A stretch of 17,360 nt of DNA from Rhodobacteraceae bacterium UBA1943. GTDB lineage: Bacteria > Pseudomonadota > Alphaproteobacteria > Rhodobacterales > Rhodobacteraceae. The notes beneath the pieces are model-generated. The model ran no database searches, was not told the origin of the DNA, and saw only the letters and a list, made by a program, of their open reading frames with translations. Position 1 is the stretch's first letter. Each line of letters opens with the position of its first letter. This document shows, piece by piece, positions 7,895 through 15,899 of this stretch. The translations under genes and the position numbers were made by a program. The stretch is from contig DDEX01000012.1 of assembly GCA_002336845.1 (NCBI GenBank), forward strand, positions 46,911 to 64,270. The letters are read 5' to 3'.

Positions 7895-8191
7895 TCAGGC
7901 CCGCGCGCGCGCTGCGGCCGCTTCGGAGCTCTGGCCCAGCACGTCATGCGCCTCTGCCAGCATGGACCATGCAAGCGCATCCGCCGGCCGATTTGCCGTC
8001 AACCGGCTGAGCAGCGTCACCGCCACCGCCGGATTGCCGCGTTGCAGGCTGTCGCGGGCCTCGGTCAGCAGGGTGTCCTCGCCCTCATCCTCGCTGTCGC
8101 CATAGCTTTGCGGGGATTCGGTGGCCATCGCCATCGGTCCGGTGAACAGCCCCGCGATGATCAGCGCCATAGAGGCAAGAAGATGGTGCAT
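7895..8191 (-). CDS. Small secreted TPR-like hypothetical protein
   Basis: A 98-residue protein. An N-terminal hydrophobic stretch (about 3-20, LLASMALIIAGLFTGP) ending in AMA near residue 23 looks like a Sec signal peptide, so the mature protein should be periplasmic. An acidic run (SEDEGED, 33-39) is followed by helical sequence resembling one and a half tetratricopeptide repeats (about 40-98: LLTEARDSLQRGNPAVAVTLL, then ADALAWSMLAEAHDVLG). I chose the ATG at 8191, which has GGAG about 9 bases upstream, over an in-frame TTG at 8212. It converges on asd and is divergent from the MuiA-family gene, with which it may share control. No known family is recognised; TPR-type proteins usually mediate protein contacts. 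Confidence 0.65.
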   Translation of the reverse strand: MHHLLASMALIIAGLFTGPMAMATESPQSYGDSEDEGEDTLLTEARDSLQRGNPAVAVTLLSRLTANRPADALAWSMLAEAHDVLGQSSEAAAARARA

Positions 8192-8252
8192 CGGCCCTGC
8201 TCCGTTCAACAAGATTACCCTACGCCGGTTTTACCAGGTCGGGGCCGCACCA

Positions 8253-8268
8253 TTGCGTGATCGCGCAA
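8253..8268. promoter_or_regulatory. Imperfect 16-bp palindrome in a divergent intergenic region
   Basis: TTGCGTGATCGCGCAA reads the same on both strands except for one mismatched base pair of positions. It lies 61 bases before the small secreted-protein gene and 181 bases before the MuiA-family gene, a plausible place for a shared operator. No matching regulator or clear promoter hexamers are visible, so function is only suggested. Confidence 0.3.
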
Positions 8269-8449
8269 CGTCGGCAATTGCCTGCCCTATGCCCCCCGGA
8301 AGCGGCAGAACAAGGGCGGCACCGTGGCCGAGCGGCGACAGGTGACCCGGTTCCAACGCCCCTTGTCCACTGGAATGACTGCCGTCACTCTGGCCGGTGA
8401 CAATGCCGCCGCGTCTTCTGCGTGCCATGCCATCACAAGGACCAGTCCC

Positions 8450-10051
8450 ATGCGTCTTTTCGCCCTTCTCGCCTGCCTCGCATCGCCAGTCATGGCCGAT
8501 ACGCTGGCCGCCAGCAGCCATATCACGAAGGTTATCGTTTACGATCAGGGCGCGCAGGTCACCCGCGACATCCTCTTCACCGCAACCCCAGGCAGCCATC
8601 AGGTGGTGATCCCCGACCTTCCGGCCCAGATCGATGCCGGTCTGCTGCGGCTGTCGGCCTCGCCCGGGGTCGGCATCGGGGCCTGGTCCCTTCGCACCGA
8701 CCGCCTGCCTCCGCCCGTGGAAAGCATGACCACCGATCAGGCCCGTGCGACCGCAACCGTTGATCAGGCGCAAGATGCCTTGCGGCAGGCCGAGGATGAC
8801 ATAGCCGCCATCAATGCCCGCGTCGAGGCTGCCGAGGCACAGGCGGCCTTTCTGATGTCCACCAGGGCAGAAGGCGGCGCCCTGACGCCCGAGGCCCTGA
8901 CGGCCCTGTCGCAAACCGTCGCCAGCGGTGTTCTGGCCGCGAAACAGGCGGCTCTTGCCGCTCGCGCCGATCTGCCCGCCGCCGAAACCGCCCGCGATGC
9001 CGCGCAAAAGGCACTGGATCGGGCCAGAGTGACATTGGCCGCCGTCTTGCCCGATGCGACCGAACTGGCGGCGCTGACCATCACCATCACCGCCGAAACC
9101 GCAGCCGAGGCGCATCTGACGCTGACCTATACCGTGTCGGAGGCGGGCTGGCAGCCGGTCTATGACCTGTCGCTGACCCGGACGGGCGGCGACAAACTGA
9201 CCATCGACCGCGGCCTGCTGGTAAGCCAATCCTCTGGCGAGGACTGGTCGCAGGTCGCCCTGACGCTCTCGACCGCGCAGCCGGATGCGCAATCAGAACC
9301 CTCGACGCTCTATCCCGATCTGCAACGGCTGATCGACCCGGAGGAGATCGCAAAAGAGCGTCTGGCTTCAGACGCGACAGACGCCGTTCTGGCGGAGCCG
9401 GTTATGGAGCCAGAGGTGGTCCAGGTCGCACGGCAGGGGGATGTGGTCATCTACACTTACCCCAGTGCGGTCGATGTCGCCTCGGGTGCAGAAAGCCTGC
9501 GCCTTGCCTTTGGCCAGATCACGGTCACACCCGAGATAACCGCCAACGCCGTGCCGCGACGCGACCCGACGGCCTTTGTCGTCGCCCATTTCACCAACAC
9601 CTCTGGCGAAATCCTGCTGCCCGGTCAGGCGCTGTTGCTGCGCGATGGCAACCTGATCGGTGCAACGACACTGGCAAAACTCGCCCCCGGTGCCGAGGCC
9701 GATATTGCCTTTGGTGCGGTCGAGGGGCTGTTGCTGACCCGAGAGATGCCCACTCGCAGCCAGGGCGACCGCGGCATCCTGTCGTCCGATACCGAACGGA
9801 CCGAGACGGCTGTGCTGAGGGTCCGAAACCTGACCGGGGAAAGCTGGCCGATCCACCTTCTCGATCAGGTTCCCTATTCCGAGGAAGAGGATCTGCAAAT
9901 AAGCTATGCCGCCGACCCCGCTCCCACCACAACCGACGTTGACGGGCAGCGAGGCATCCTGGCGTGGGATTTCATCCTGGCACCGACCGAGGAAACCGCG
10001 ATCACCTTGCAGACCAGCCTGCGCTGGCCGGCAGGCAAATCGCTGCAATAG
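8450..10051 (+). CDS. MuiA-family (DUF4140/DUF4139) envelope protein
   Basis: A 533-residue predicted secreted protein of the family annotated as mucoidy inhibitor MuiA; its biochemical role is not established. A signal peptide is clear (MRLFALLACLASPVMA, cut near residue 16). The DUF4140-like N-terminal domain follows (about 23-90, ITKVIVYDQGAQVTRDI). A long Ala/Glu/Gln-rich helical region (about 95-200) probably forms a coiled coil. The DUF4139-like C-terminal domain (about 225-530) begins with YTVSEAGWQPVYDLSL and contains SSGEDWSQVALTLSTAQP. The frame stays open upstream to 8324, but the ATG at 8450 with the signal peptide and AAGGA 9 bases before it is the better start. The divergent neighbour is a small periplasmic TPR-like protein, so a joint envelope role is possible. 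Confidence 0.87.
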   Translation: MRLFALLACLASPVMADTLAASSHITKVIVYDQGAQVTRDILFTATPGSHQVVIPDLPAQIDAGLLRLSASPGVGIGAWSLRTDRLPPPVESMTTDQARATATVDQAQDALRQAEDDIAAINARVEAAEAQAAFLMSTRAEGGALTPEALTALSQTVASGVLAAKQAALAARADLPAAETARDAAQKALDRARVTLAAVLPDATELAALTITITAETAAEAHLTLTYTVSEAGWQPVYDLSLTRTGGDKLTIDRGLLVSQSSGEDWSQVALTLSTAQPDAQSEPSTLYPDLQRLIDPEEIAKERLASDATDAVLAEPVMEPEVVQVARQGDVVIYTYPSAVDVASGAESLRLAFGQITVTPEITANAVPRRDPTAFVVAHFTNTSGEILLPGQALLLRDGNLIGATTLAKLAPGAEADIAFGAVEGLLLTREMPTRSQGDRGILSSDTERTETAVLRVRNLTGESWPIHLLDQVPYSEEEDLQISYAADPAPTTTDVDGQRGILAWDFILAPTEETAITLQTSLRWPAGKSLQ

Positions 10052-10516
10052 GGGCGGCGGCGCTGTTGCAGCTTTCGCTTTGATCCCGGTCCTGATCCCC
10101 CGAATCCCCGCGGTGGGATCGGGCTCTGGGGTCCGGGCGGGCGCAATTGATCCGGTGCTTTGATCTGCCCGACGGGCTTTGCCTGCGCCAAAGCGCGCTC
10201 CGACCCTACCTTTGCCAACCGGGTCAGGCAGCCCTCCCCGGCGGTCTGGCAAGGGCAAAGACAAGCAGAACGGCCTGAAAGACATTGACGCCCTACTCTC
10301 CTGCGGCCGTGCTCGGCGAACACTTCGATGCCGCGGATCGGTGACTCCTGCGCCTTCTGGTCTGGCCAGGTTGAGGGCGCTGTCGTTTGGGTCTCGGGAA
10401 ATCCGGCCCGAAATCTTCGGTGCAATGCGATCCGCAACCGGAAAGCCCGGCAGCTTTCGGCGCAGCCCCGGCATTATGAAGATCATCGCGCAGCAGGGCC
10501 GGGCTTCAACACGCGT
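10052..10516. other. 465-base gap between converging gene ends, no supported gene
   Basis: Both neighbours end here (the MuiA-family gene from the left, the sulfotransferase-like gene from the right), so no promoter is needed. Open frames exist on both strands but are Arg/Pro-rich, lack good ribosome binding sites and match no family I know. A GC-rich imperfect hairpin is centred on 10091-10123 (CCTGATCCC pairing with GGGATCGGG, one wobble, extended by CCGG blocks) without a T-run. It could slow or end transcription. On the minus strand, GGAGAGTAGG near 10293-10302 resembles the 3' end of 5S rRNA, but no complete 5S gene can be built around it. The stretch may be decayed sequence or hold an unrecognised RNA. 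Confidence 0.4.
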
Positions 10517-11527
10517 CTAGGCCGCAAGCATCGCCTTGCGATTCTGGGCTGCGAACATCCAGCGGGCACCGCGCATCCAGAACCCCGGTGAGATATCTTC
10601 GCGGTGGATCGCATCGGCGGGGGGCGTGCTGGCTGTCACGGAAAAGCCTGGCTGCACCGGCGCGACCCGCGCCGACAGCCGGGCATTGCGCGGGGCAGCA
10701 TAGGCCAAAAGGCGCAGCATCTCGGCGCGGCTCCACAGGCAACCGGCGCTGGCAGGGCGACCGGTTTCGGCCTCGAACCCGCCCAGCATGGCCTGCACAA
10801 GCCAATCGGGGGCAGCATAGGGTTCGGCGATCAGATTGGCGCCCCAGACCGGCAGCGGCGGGGCAGAACGATTCGACCGCCCCTCTCCCGCCACCTGCAT
10901 CGGACCCGGATCGCATCCCAGATGCGACAGAAGGCTGCCAACGATTCCCCCCTCGGCCCGCACCGCCTGATCGAAATCAAGAAACCTGATTTCCTTGGGC
11001 GCGAAAGCGGTCAACAGATGGTCGTAAAGCAGGTTATAGTCCAGCCAAAGCCCTTCGGCCATGTCACCTGCCAGCGCATCGGACAACAGGTCGGGCGGGC
11101 GACGCGGCGGTCGTGTCTTCGAAACCTCGACATAGACGGATTGCAAGAACCGCCACTGCTCTCGCAAAACGCAGACCACCTCGATCTGTGCGAACCCCGC
11201 CAGCGCCGCACGCACGGCTGCAAAATCGACCTGCTCGCCCGGGGCCCCACGCGAAAATTCTTCGCTGCTCAACAATACCGTCGCTTCGCCTGCGCCATAT
11301 GCGGCCGCGATCCCCCGCAGCGCCGCCATCGATCCGCCGGGCAGATGATAGACCGCTGGCAGCGGGTTCCAGTCGGTCACCAACCCATGATGACCGCTGT
11401 GGCGCGCATCGATCTGCGGATAGATCAGGCCGCGCCGAGCCAGAAGCGCGGCGTTCAACCGAAAGCTATCCTGCAACGTCGTGGTTGCCGTCTTGTGTGT
11501 GCCGATATGCAGGATAGCCCGCGCCAT
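10517..11527 (-). CDS. Sulfotransferase-like protein (PAPS-dependent fold)
   Basis: A 336-residue protein with an N-terminal 5'-phosphosulfate-binding loop, AILHIGTHKTATTTLQ (4-19). It also has a 3'-phosphate-binding-like segment, CVLREQWRFLQSVY, with Arg122 and Ser130 in the expected spacing. Such proteins move a sulfuryl group from PAPS to a hydroxyl or amine; in glycan loci the acceptor is usually a sugar. No membrane segment is seen, so it should act in the cytoplasm on a nascent or lipid-linked glycan. The ATG lies 9 bases after the RgpF/WbsX gene, whose stop TAG is part of its ribosome binding site (AGGGGG), so translation is coupled. It is last in the kpsM transcript. The C-terminal third is family-atypical and the acceptor is unknown. 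Confidence 0.82.
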   Translation of the reverse strand: MARAILHIGTHKTATTTLQDSFRLNAALLARRGLIYPQIDARHSGHHGLVTDWNPLPAVYHLPGGSMAALRGIAAAYGAGEATVLLSSEEFSRGAPGEQVDFAAVRAALAGFAQIEVVCVLREQWRFLQSVYVEVSKTRPPRRPPDLLSDALAGDMAEGLWLDYNLLYDHLLTAFAPKEIRFLDFDQAVRAEGGIVGSLLSHLGCDPGPMQVAGEGRSNRSAPPLPVWGANLIAEPYAAPDWLVQAMLGGFEAETGRPASAGCLWSRAEMLRLLAYAAPRNARLSARVAPVQPGFSVTASTPPADAIHREDISPGFWMRGARWMFAAQNRKAMLAA

Positions 11528-11536
11528 GCCCGCCCC

Positions 11537-13786
11537 CTATGCCCTTGCCCGACAGGGCGCGGCCTGTCGGGCCAAGCCGCTTTGTGTCGCCTCTGCTAGA
11601 ACCTGCAAATACAGGTCGCCAAAGGTTTGACTCGGCTCCATCACCGCCTTTTCGCCCCATTCGTTCCAGGCGTTGATGAACAACTCTTGCCGGTAAGACC
11701 CAGCGAGCCCCCCGCGCATCAAAGCCTGCAACCAGACACGAAAACTGCCGGGATGGGCACCATGGGCGATATGCGCGGCCATTCCCCGGCGGGCGGTATT
11801 GTCCCAGCCCGGCATGATGCCTGCAATCGTATTGGCGGGCAGGCCCGCGCGATAGTCTGGCGAAACCGCCCTGGCGGCGACGCGCGCATAATCATAGACC
11901 AGCCCGTGAAACCCGGTGCTGACAGGCACCGGCATCCGGTTGCCCTGCGGGCCGCCAAACAGGTAATCCGCGCCGGTCACCAGGCCATGCGGCGGCATTT
12001 CCACCCAAAAGTCGAAGAGATCCTGCGCCACAGCATTCGGTCCTGCGACATGAAAGCTGACGGCCCCCAACTCCACCTCACCCACACCCAACTGCCGCAA
12101 AGCCGCGCGAAGCCGCGCCACGTTGGCGGCAGGATCGGGCAGGTCCTCGGGACGGTAAATCATCAGCCGGGGGCGCGTGCCATCGGGGCGCAGATAGCGT
12201 GGATCGCGCATGTAACGGGCAAGATTCTCGGCCAGGGCGGCCTCGAATCCCGGCGCATAGCTTTGGTTCAGCAAAACCTCGCCCGACAGGCCGTCCCAGT
12301 TGCGACGCCAGCTTTCATTGGCCCAGCACAGATAGAACGGAAACTCGACCTCTGGGCGCCGCAACAGCCCACGCAAGGGGGCATCCAGCACCTGCCGTCC
12401 GTCGAACCAATAGTGATAGACGCAGAACGCATCCACCCCTGCCGCCCGGGCCAGCGCCGCCTGCGCCCCCATCACCTCGGTCGCGCGCAGGTCGTAAAAC
12501 CCCAGATCGGCGGGCAACATCGGTTGCAGGTGGCCCGCATAGCACGAAGGCGCCGCAATCGCTGCCCGCCATTCGGTATAGCCGCGGCCCCACCACGCAT
12601 CATTTTCCGGCACCGGATGAAACTGCGGCAGGTAGAAGGCCGTCACTAGGCGTGGTCGCACCTGCTCTGCCACCGGGCGCGCCACGATTTCGGAAGCCTG
12701 CCGCACCTCCAGCCCGGCAGAGGCTGCCAGATAGCCCAACGCGCGCTCCACCGCATGGGCCAGCGTACCGTCCAACTGGCCTGCCTCGTCCTCGAACATC
12801 GCAGGCGTCAGACGCAGCGATTTCAGAAGCCCCACGACCAGTGGCTTCAGCCAGTAGATCGAGCCCGCCGGAAAGGCCAGCGCATCGGCCTCGACCCCCA
12901 CCTCAATTCTCGCCAGAACCTGGCGCACGCAGGCGAGGTTGGATCCCCACCATGCCGCCCCCTTGAAGTGCTGTCCATCGGCCACCCAGACCCCTGCCTG
13001 GTCATCGGCCAGAAATGCCGCCAACTGTGCGGACAGCCCGATTTCCGGCAGAATGCCCCGTATCAGGTGGCGTCGCCATTGATCGCCGTCCGTCCGGTGC
13101 GGCGACTTCTTGCTGTGCAGCTTGGCCACAGCGCGATAACCGTCCAGAACGCCCGCATTGACCAGATGCAGAAACGGCAGGATATCGCGCCCCCGGTTTG
13201 GCACAGCCACTACGGTTGCGCGCGGAAAATCCTTGTGTATCAGTGCTTTCAGGCGCTCAGACTCCTCGCCCCGCCAGGTCAGCGTGACGAAAAGGTCATA
13301 GCCCACCTCAACCCCGCGCAGGATGCTGCGGAACTCTGGCCACAGATCGGGGTAGAACACATGCACCACGATCGCCTGATCCGCGCGCGCGCGACCAGGG
13401 TCCAGCCGCAGCACCGGCATCTCAATGGCGGGCAACTCCACCTTTGGCGAGACATCGCGCATCGGTCGCCCCTCGGTATGGCCGATGGTCACGAAATGCA
13501 GGAAGGGGCGCAGGCCCGCACTGGCCACATCGGGGTTCAACAGCAAATAATCATGTGGAACGAAATCGGGGTTGGGGCGATAACCCATCGCCTCGCCATG
13601 GGCGATGAAGTGGTTTTCGGGAAAGCGGCGATAGATCGGGTTAAGCCCCGGATAGGCACCCCGGTAATATGCGCGGTCGAACAGCCCGCTTCGCAGAACC
13701 GCGCGGCGATAATGCCTGTCCGCCCGCCGCAGCACCATCGCCCGAAGACACGCCTGCAAGCGCCGCACAGCTTCCGAAATCTTCAT
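11537..13786 (-). CDS. RgpF-like / WbsX-like fusion protein for surface polysaccharide synthesis
   Basis: A 749-residue multidomain protein. Residues 34-110 hold two copies of a Y-Y/L...NPD...HF...HG..EGR type repeat often found beside bacterial glycan-synthesis domains. Residues about 138-350 match the rhamnan-synthesis protein F family (FYPDLWPEF, FVTLTWRGEE, VPNRGRDILPFLHLV, KLHSKKSPH). Residues about 380-735 match the WbsX/GH99-like glycosyltransferase family (AFYLPQFHPVPENDAWWG, GYTEWRAAI, DLGFYDLRA, YHYWFDGRQVL, CWANESWRRNWDG, INAWNEWGEK). It probably helps build or modify a rhamnose-type chain; exact reactions are unproven. I chose the ATG at 13786, with AGAAGGGGG upstream, over a GTG at 13831. 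It sits between kpsM and the sulfotransferase-like gene on one transcript. Confidence 0.88.
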   Translation of the reverse strand: MKISEAVRRLQACLRAMVLRRADRHYRRAVLRSGLFDRAYYRGAYPGLNPIYRRFPENHFIAHGEAMGYRPNPDFVPHDYLLLNPDVASAGLRPFLHFVTIGHTEGRPMRDVSPKVELPAIEMPVLRLDPGRARADQAIVVHVFYPDLWPEFRSILRGVEVGYDLFVTLTWRGEESERLKALIHKDFPRATVVAVPNRGRDILPFLHLVNAGVLDGYRAVAKLHSKKSPHRTDGDQWRRHLIRGILPEIGLSAQLAAFLADDQAGVWVADGQHFKGAAWWGSNLACVRQVLARIEVGVEADALAFPAGSIYWLKPLVVGLLKSLRLTPAMFEDEAGQLDGTLAHAVERALGYLAASAGLEVRQASEIVARPVAEQVRPRLVTAFYLPQFHPVPENDAWWGRGYTEWRAAIAAPSCYAGHLQPMLPADLGFYDLRATEVMGAQAALARAAGVDAFCVYHYWFDGRQVLDAPLRGLLRRPEVEFPFYLCWANESWRRNWDGLSGEVLLNQSYAPGFEAALAENLARYMRDPRYLRPDGTRPRLMIYRPEDLPDPAANVARLRAALRQLGVGEVELGAVSFHVAGPNAVAQDLFDFWVEMPPHGLVTGADYLFGGPQGNRMPVPVSTGFHGLVYDYARVAARAVSPDYRAGLPANTIAGIMPGWDNTARRGMAAHIAHGAHPGSFRVWLQALMRGGLAGSYRQELFINAWNEWGEKAVMEPSQTFGDLYLQVLAEATQSGLARQAAPCRARA

Positions 13787-13854
13787 TCCAACGCCCCCTT
13801 CTGGAACCGACGACTCACAGCCTAGCAGCACAAATGTTTATGGTTCGTTTCCCT

Positions 13855-14634
13855 TCACGCCCCTTCCGTCGCCAGAAAACGGTGATGGCGGTTCAGCAGC
13901 AAAAGCCCGAAGAACAACGCCAACAGACCGACCGCATATGGGTAGGCCGGCTGCACGAAGGACGTGTCATAGGTGGCGTAGATCCCGGCCCGCACCTCGG
14001 CCAGCGCATGAGTCAGCGGGTTCAGCATCAGCCAGCCGCGCATTGGCTGCGGCATCTGATCAACCAGAAAGAACACACCCGAAATCATGAACAGCGGGCG
14101 GTTCAGAATGCCCCACAACCGTTCCCACACCGGAAACAGGCCGAACAGAAAGCAGTTCAGCGTCCCGAACCCCAGCGCCATCACCGCCAGCATCCCGAAC
14201 CCGTCCAATAGGCGGCCCAGACGCGGATGCACCACCTCGCCCGAGATCGCCAGAATCCCCATAACCAGAAGCAGGAACACCACAAGGCTGGTCAGCGTGT
14301 TCAACAGGAACCGCCCCAGTATCGCATCCAGGTAATTGACCGACGGATAGGCCAGCAACGGCCTAACCGCGCGAATCGACTGCCCGATCTTGGTCGAAAC
14401 CTCGGTGTAATAGGTAAAGGGCAACAGCCCCGTCGCATAGAACAGCGCGAAATCGCGGCCCAGCGGTGGCGTGTAGAGGAACAGCGAAAACACCAGCGTC
14501 AGCAGCGCCACCCCCGCCACAGGGTCAATGACCATCCACAGATAGCCCCCCGGAGATCGACCATAGGTTGACCCCATCTCGCGCAGCATCAGCGCGGCAA
14601 CGGATCGGGCGGTAGCAAAACGGCGTGCGGTCAT
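13855..14634 (-). CDS. kpsM: Polysaccharide ABC exporter permease, KpsM type (ABC-2 family)
   Basis: A 259-residue inner-membrane protein with about six hydrophobic segments and the ABC-2 layout of capsule exporters: a cytoplasmic N-terminal helix (VAALMLREMGSTYGRSPGGYLWMVIDP), a FYATGLLPFTYY region, and a C-terminal NPLTHALAEVRAGIY block typical of KpsM/Wzm proteins. It should form the channel that moves a lipid-linked glycan across the inner membrane, powered by the KpsT ATPase at 15896-16573. The ATG at 14634 is preferred over 14667 because AGAGAGG lies 5 bases upstream and the shorter N-terminus fits the family. The RgpF/WbsX gene starts 68 bases after its stop. Unusually, it is divergent from its partner ATPase gene instead of next to it. 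Confidence 0.9.
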   Translation of the reverse strand: MTARRFATARSVAALMLREMGSTYGRSPGGYLWMVIDPVAGVALLTLVFSLFLYTPPLGRDFALFYATGLLPFTYYTEVSTKIGQSIRAVRPLLAYPSVNYLDAILGRFLLNTLTSLVVFLLLVMGILAISGEVVHPRLGRLLDGFGMLAVMALGFGTLNCFLFGLFPVWERLWGILNRPLFMISGVFFLVDQMPQPMRGWLMLNPLTHALAEVRAGIYATYDTSFVQPAYPYAVGLLALFFGLLLLNRHHRFLATEGA

Positions 14635-14674
14635 GATGGCCTCTCTGGTGCAGGGCCAGAACACCATGGCGATC

Positions 14675-14699
14675 CTAATTTATGGTTTATCCATCTTTT
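14675..14699. promoter_or_regulatory. AT-rich island between divergent kpsM and kpsE, probable promoter region
   Basis: Nineteen of 25 bases are A or T (CTAATTTATGGTTTATCC, then ATCTTTT) in an otherwise very GC-rich window, placed exactly where promoters for kpsM and kpsE-kpsT are needed. I cannot fix -35 and -10 boxes with confidence. The island overlaps the first codons of kpsE as annotated, which argues that kpsE really starts further downstream. Confidence 0.4.
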
Positions 14700-15899
14700 G
14701 CCCGCAGCCTGTGCCGCAGGTTTCAGGCAGAAGGCAGCCCCCCTTTGAACGCGATCACCCCCTTGGCCCCAGTTACGGCCCTTCCCGGCCTTGCGCGCCC
14801 TGCCCGCCTGCGCCACAGGCATTGGGGCATGGCTGGCGGGTTTCTGGCTTTCGTTGCCCTGCCCACACTGGCCACCGGCGGCTATCTGTTCGGCGTGGCG
14901 CAGGATCAGTTCGCCTCGACCGCCGGATTCGCCGTGCGGTCCGAGGAAACCTCGACCGCGCTGGGAATGCTGTCTGGCCTTTCGGGTCTGACCAGCGTTT
15001 CCGGAACGGTCGGGTCCGACAGCAACATCCTTTACGAGTACATCCAAAGTCAGGAAATGGCGCTGCGCGTCGATGCCCGGCTGAACCTGCGCCAGACCTA
15101 TGCCGTGCCGGACGACCCGGTTTTCGCGCTTGACCCCGCCACTTCGGTCGAGGGGCTTACCCGCTTTTGGCGGCGGGTGGTGACAGTGGATTATGATCAT
15201 TCCACCGGCCTTATCACCCTGTCGGCCCATGCCTTCACCGCAGCCGACGCAAGGGCCGTGGCGCGGGCAGTGATCGAGGAATCCTCGATCAAGGTCAACG
15301 CTTTGACCGAGGTCGCGCGCGCCGACGCCACCCGCTATGCCAAGACCGATCTTGACCAGGCCGCGACCCGCCTCTCCGCCGCCCGTGTCGCGCTGACGCA
15401 GTTCCGATCGGCCAGCCAGATCGTCGATCCTGCCGATGACATTCGCGGCCAGATGGGCATTGTCCACACGCTCGAGGCACAAAAGGCCGCCGCGATGGTT
15501 GATCTCAACCTCATCGGCCCTGCCGCGCAGGCCAGCGACCCCCGCATCATCAATGCGCAACGGCGGATCGAGGTAATCGACCGGCTGATCGCGCAGGAAC
15601 GCGCCCGGTTCGGCGGAGGGGGCGACACCTATTCCACAAAGCTGGGAGAGTTCGAGCGCCTTGGCACAGAACATGAATTTGCCGAGCGCGCCTATATTGC
15701 CGCCCTGACCGCCTATGACAACGCGCGCGCCGAGGCGCAAAGGAAAAGCCGCTACCTTGCCACCTATGTCGCGCCTACCCTGGCCGAAACAGCCGAATAC
15801 CCAAGACGCACCACCCTGACCGCCACAATCTTCGGTTTTGCCCTGTTGCTGTGGGGCATTGCCCTGCTGGTTTACTACAGCCTGCGCGACCGGCGATGA
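14682..15899 (+). CDS. kpsE: Capsule polysaccharide export inner-membrane protein, KpsE/Wzz-like
   Basis: Up to 405 residues with the polysaccharide co-polymerase layout: cytoplasmic N-terminus, one membrane helix (about 51-72), a large periplasmic part with long helices likely to form coiled coils (about 210-360), and a second membrane helix near the C-terminus (about 381-400). The segment NILYEYIQSQEMALRVDARLNLRQTY resembles KpsE/CtrB/BexC proteins, which link the inner-membrane ABC exporter to the outer-membrane channel. The ATG used here has no ribosome binding site, and its first codons (GTT, TAT, CCA, TCT, TTT) are untypical of this gene. A TTG at 14745 with AGAAGG 10 bases upstream would give 384 residues and may be the true start. 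Its stop overlaps the start of kpsT (ATGA). No outer-membrane KpsD/Wza gene is in view. Confidence 0.85.
   Translation: MVYPSFARSLCRRFQAEGSPPLNAITPLAPVTALPGLARPARLRHRHWGMAGGFLAFVALPTLATGGYLFGVAQDQFASTAGFAVRSEETSTALGMLSGLSGLTSVSGTVGSDSNILYEYIQSQEMALRVDARLNLRQTYAVPDDPVFALDPATSVEGLTRFWRRVVTVDYDHSTGLITLSAHAFTAADARAVARAVIEESSIKVNALTEVARADATRYAKTDLDQAATRLSAARVALTQFRSASQIVDPADDIRGQMGIVHTLEAQKAAAMVDLNLIGPAAQASDPRIINAQRRIEVIDRLIAQERARFGGGGDTYSTKLGEFERLGTEHEFAERAYIAALTAYDNARAEAQRKSRYLATYVAPTLAETAEYPRRTTLTATIFGFALLLWGIALLVYYSLRDRR

Noticed and set aside
8320..8370. tRNA-like blocks (GTGGCCGAGCGG and GGTTCCAAC) upstream of the MuiA-family gene
   Set aside because: The two blocks are too close together for a tRNA, and no acceptor or anticodon stem can be formed.
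10285..10345. Possible 5S rRNA gene on the minus strand
   Set aside because: Only about ten bases resemble the 5S 3' end; the terminal and internal helices of 5S rRNA cannot be assembled.
9368..10486. 372-codon minus-strand open frame covering the MuiA-gene end and the 465-base gap
   Set aside because: Low-complexity Arg/Pro/Gly sequence, overlaps a well-supported gene, and shows no known domain.
12755..13825. 356-codon plus-strand open frame inside the RgpF/WbsX gene
   Set aside because: Shadow of a gene whose domains are clear on the minus strand; Gln/His/Arg-rich product without features.
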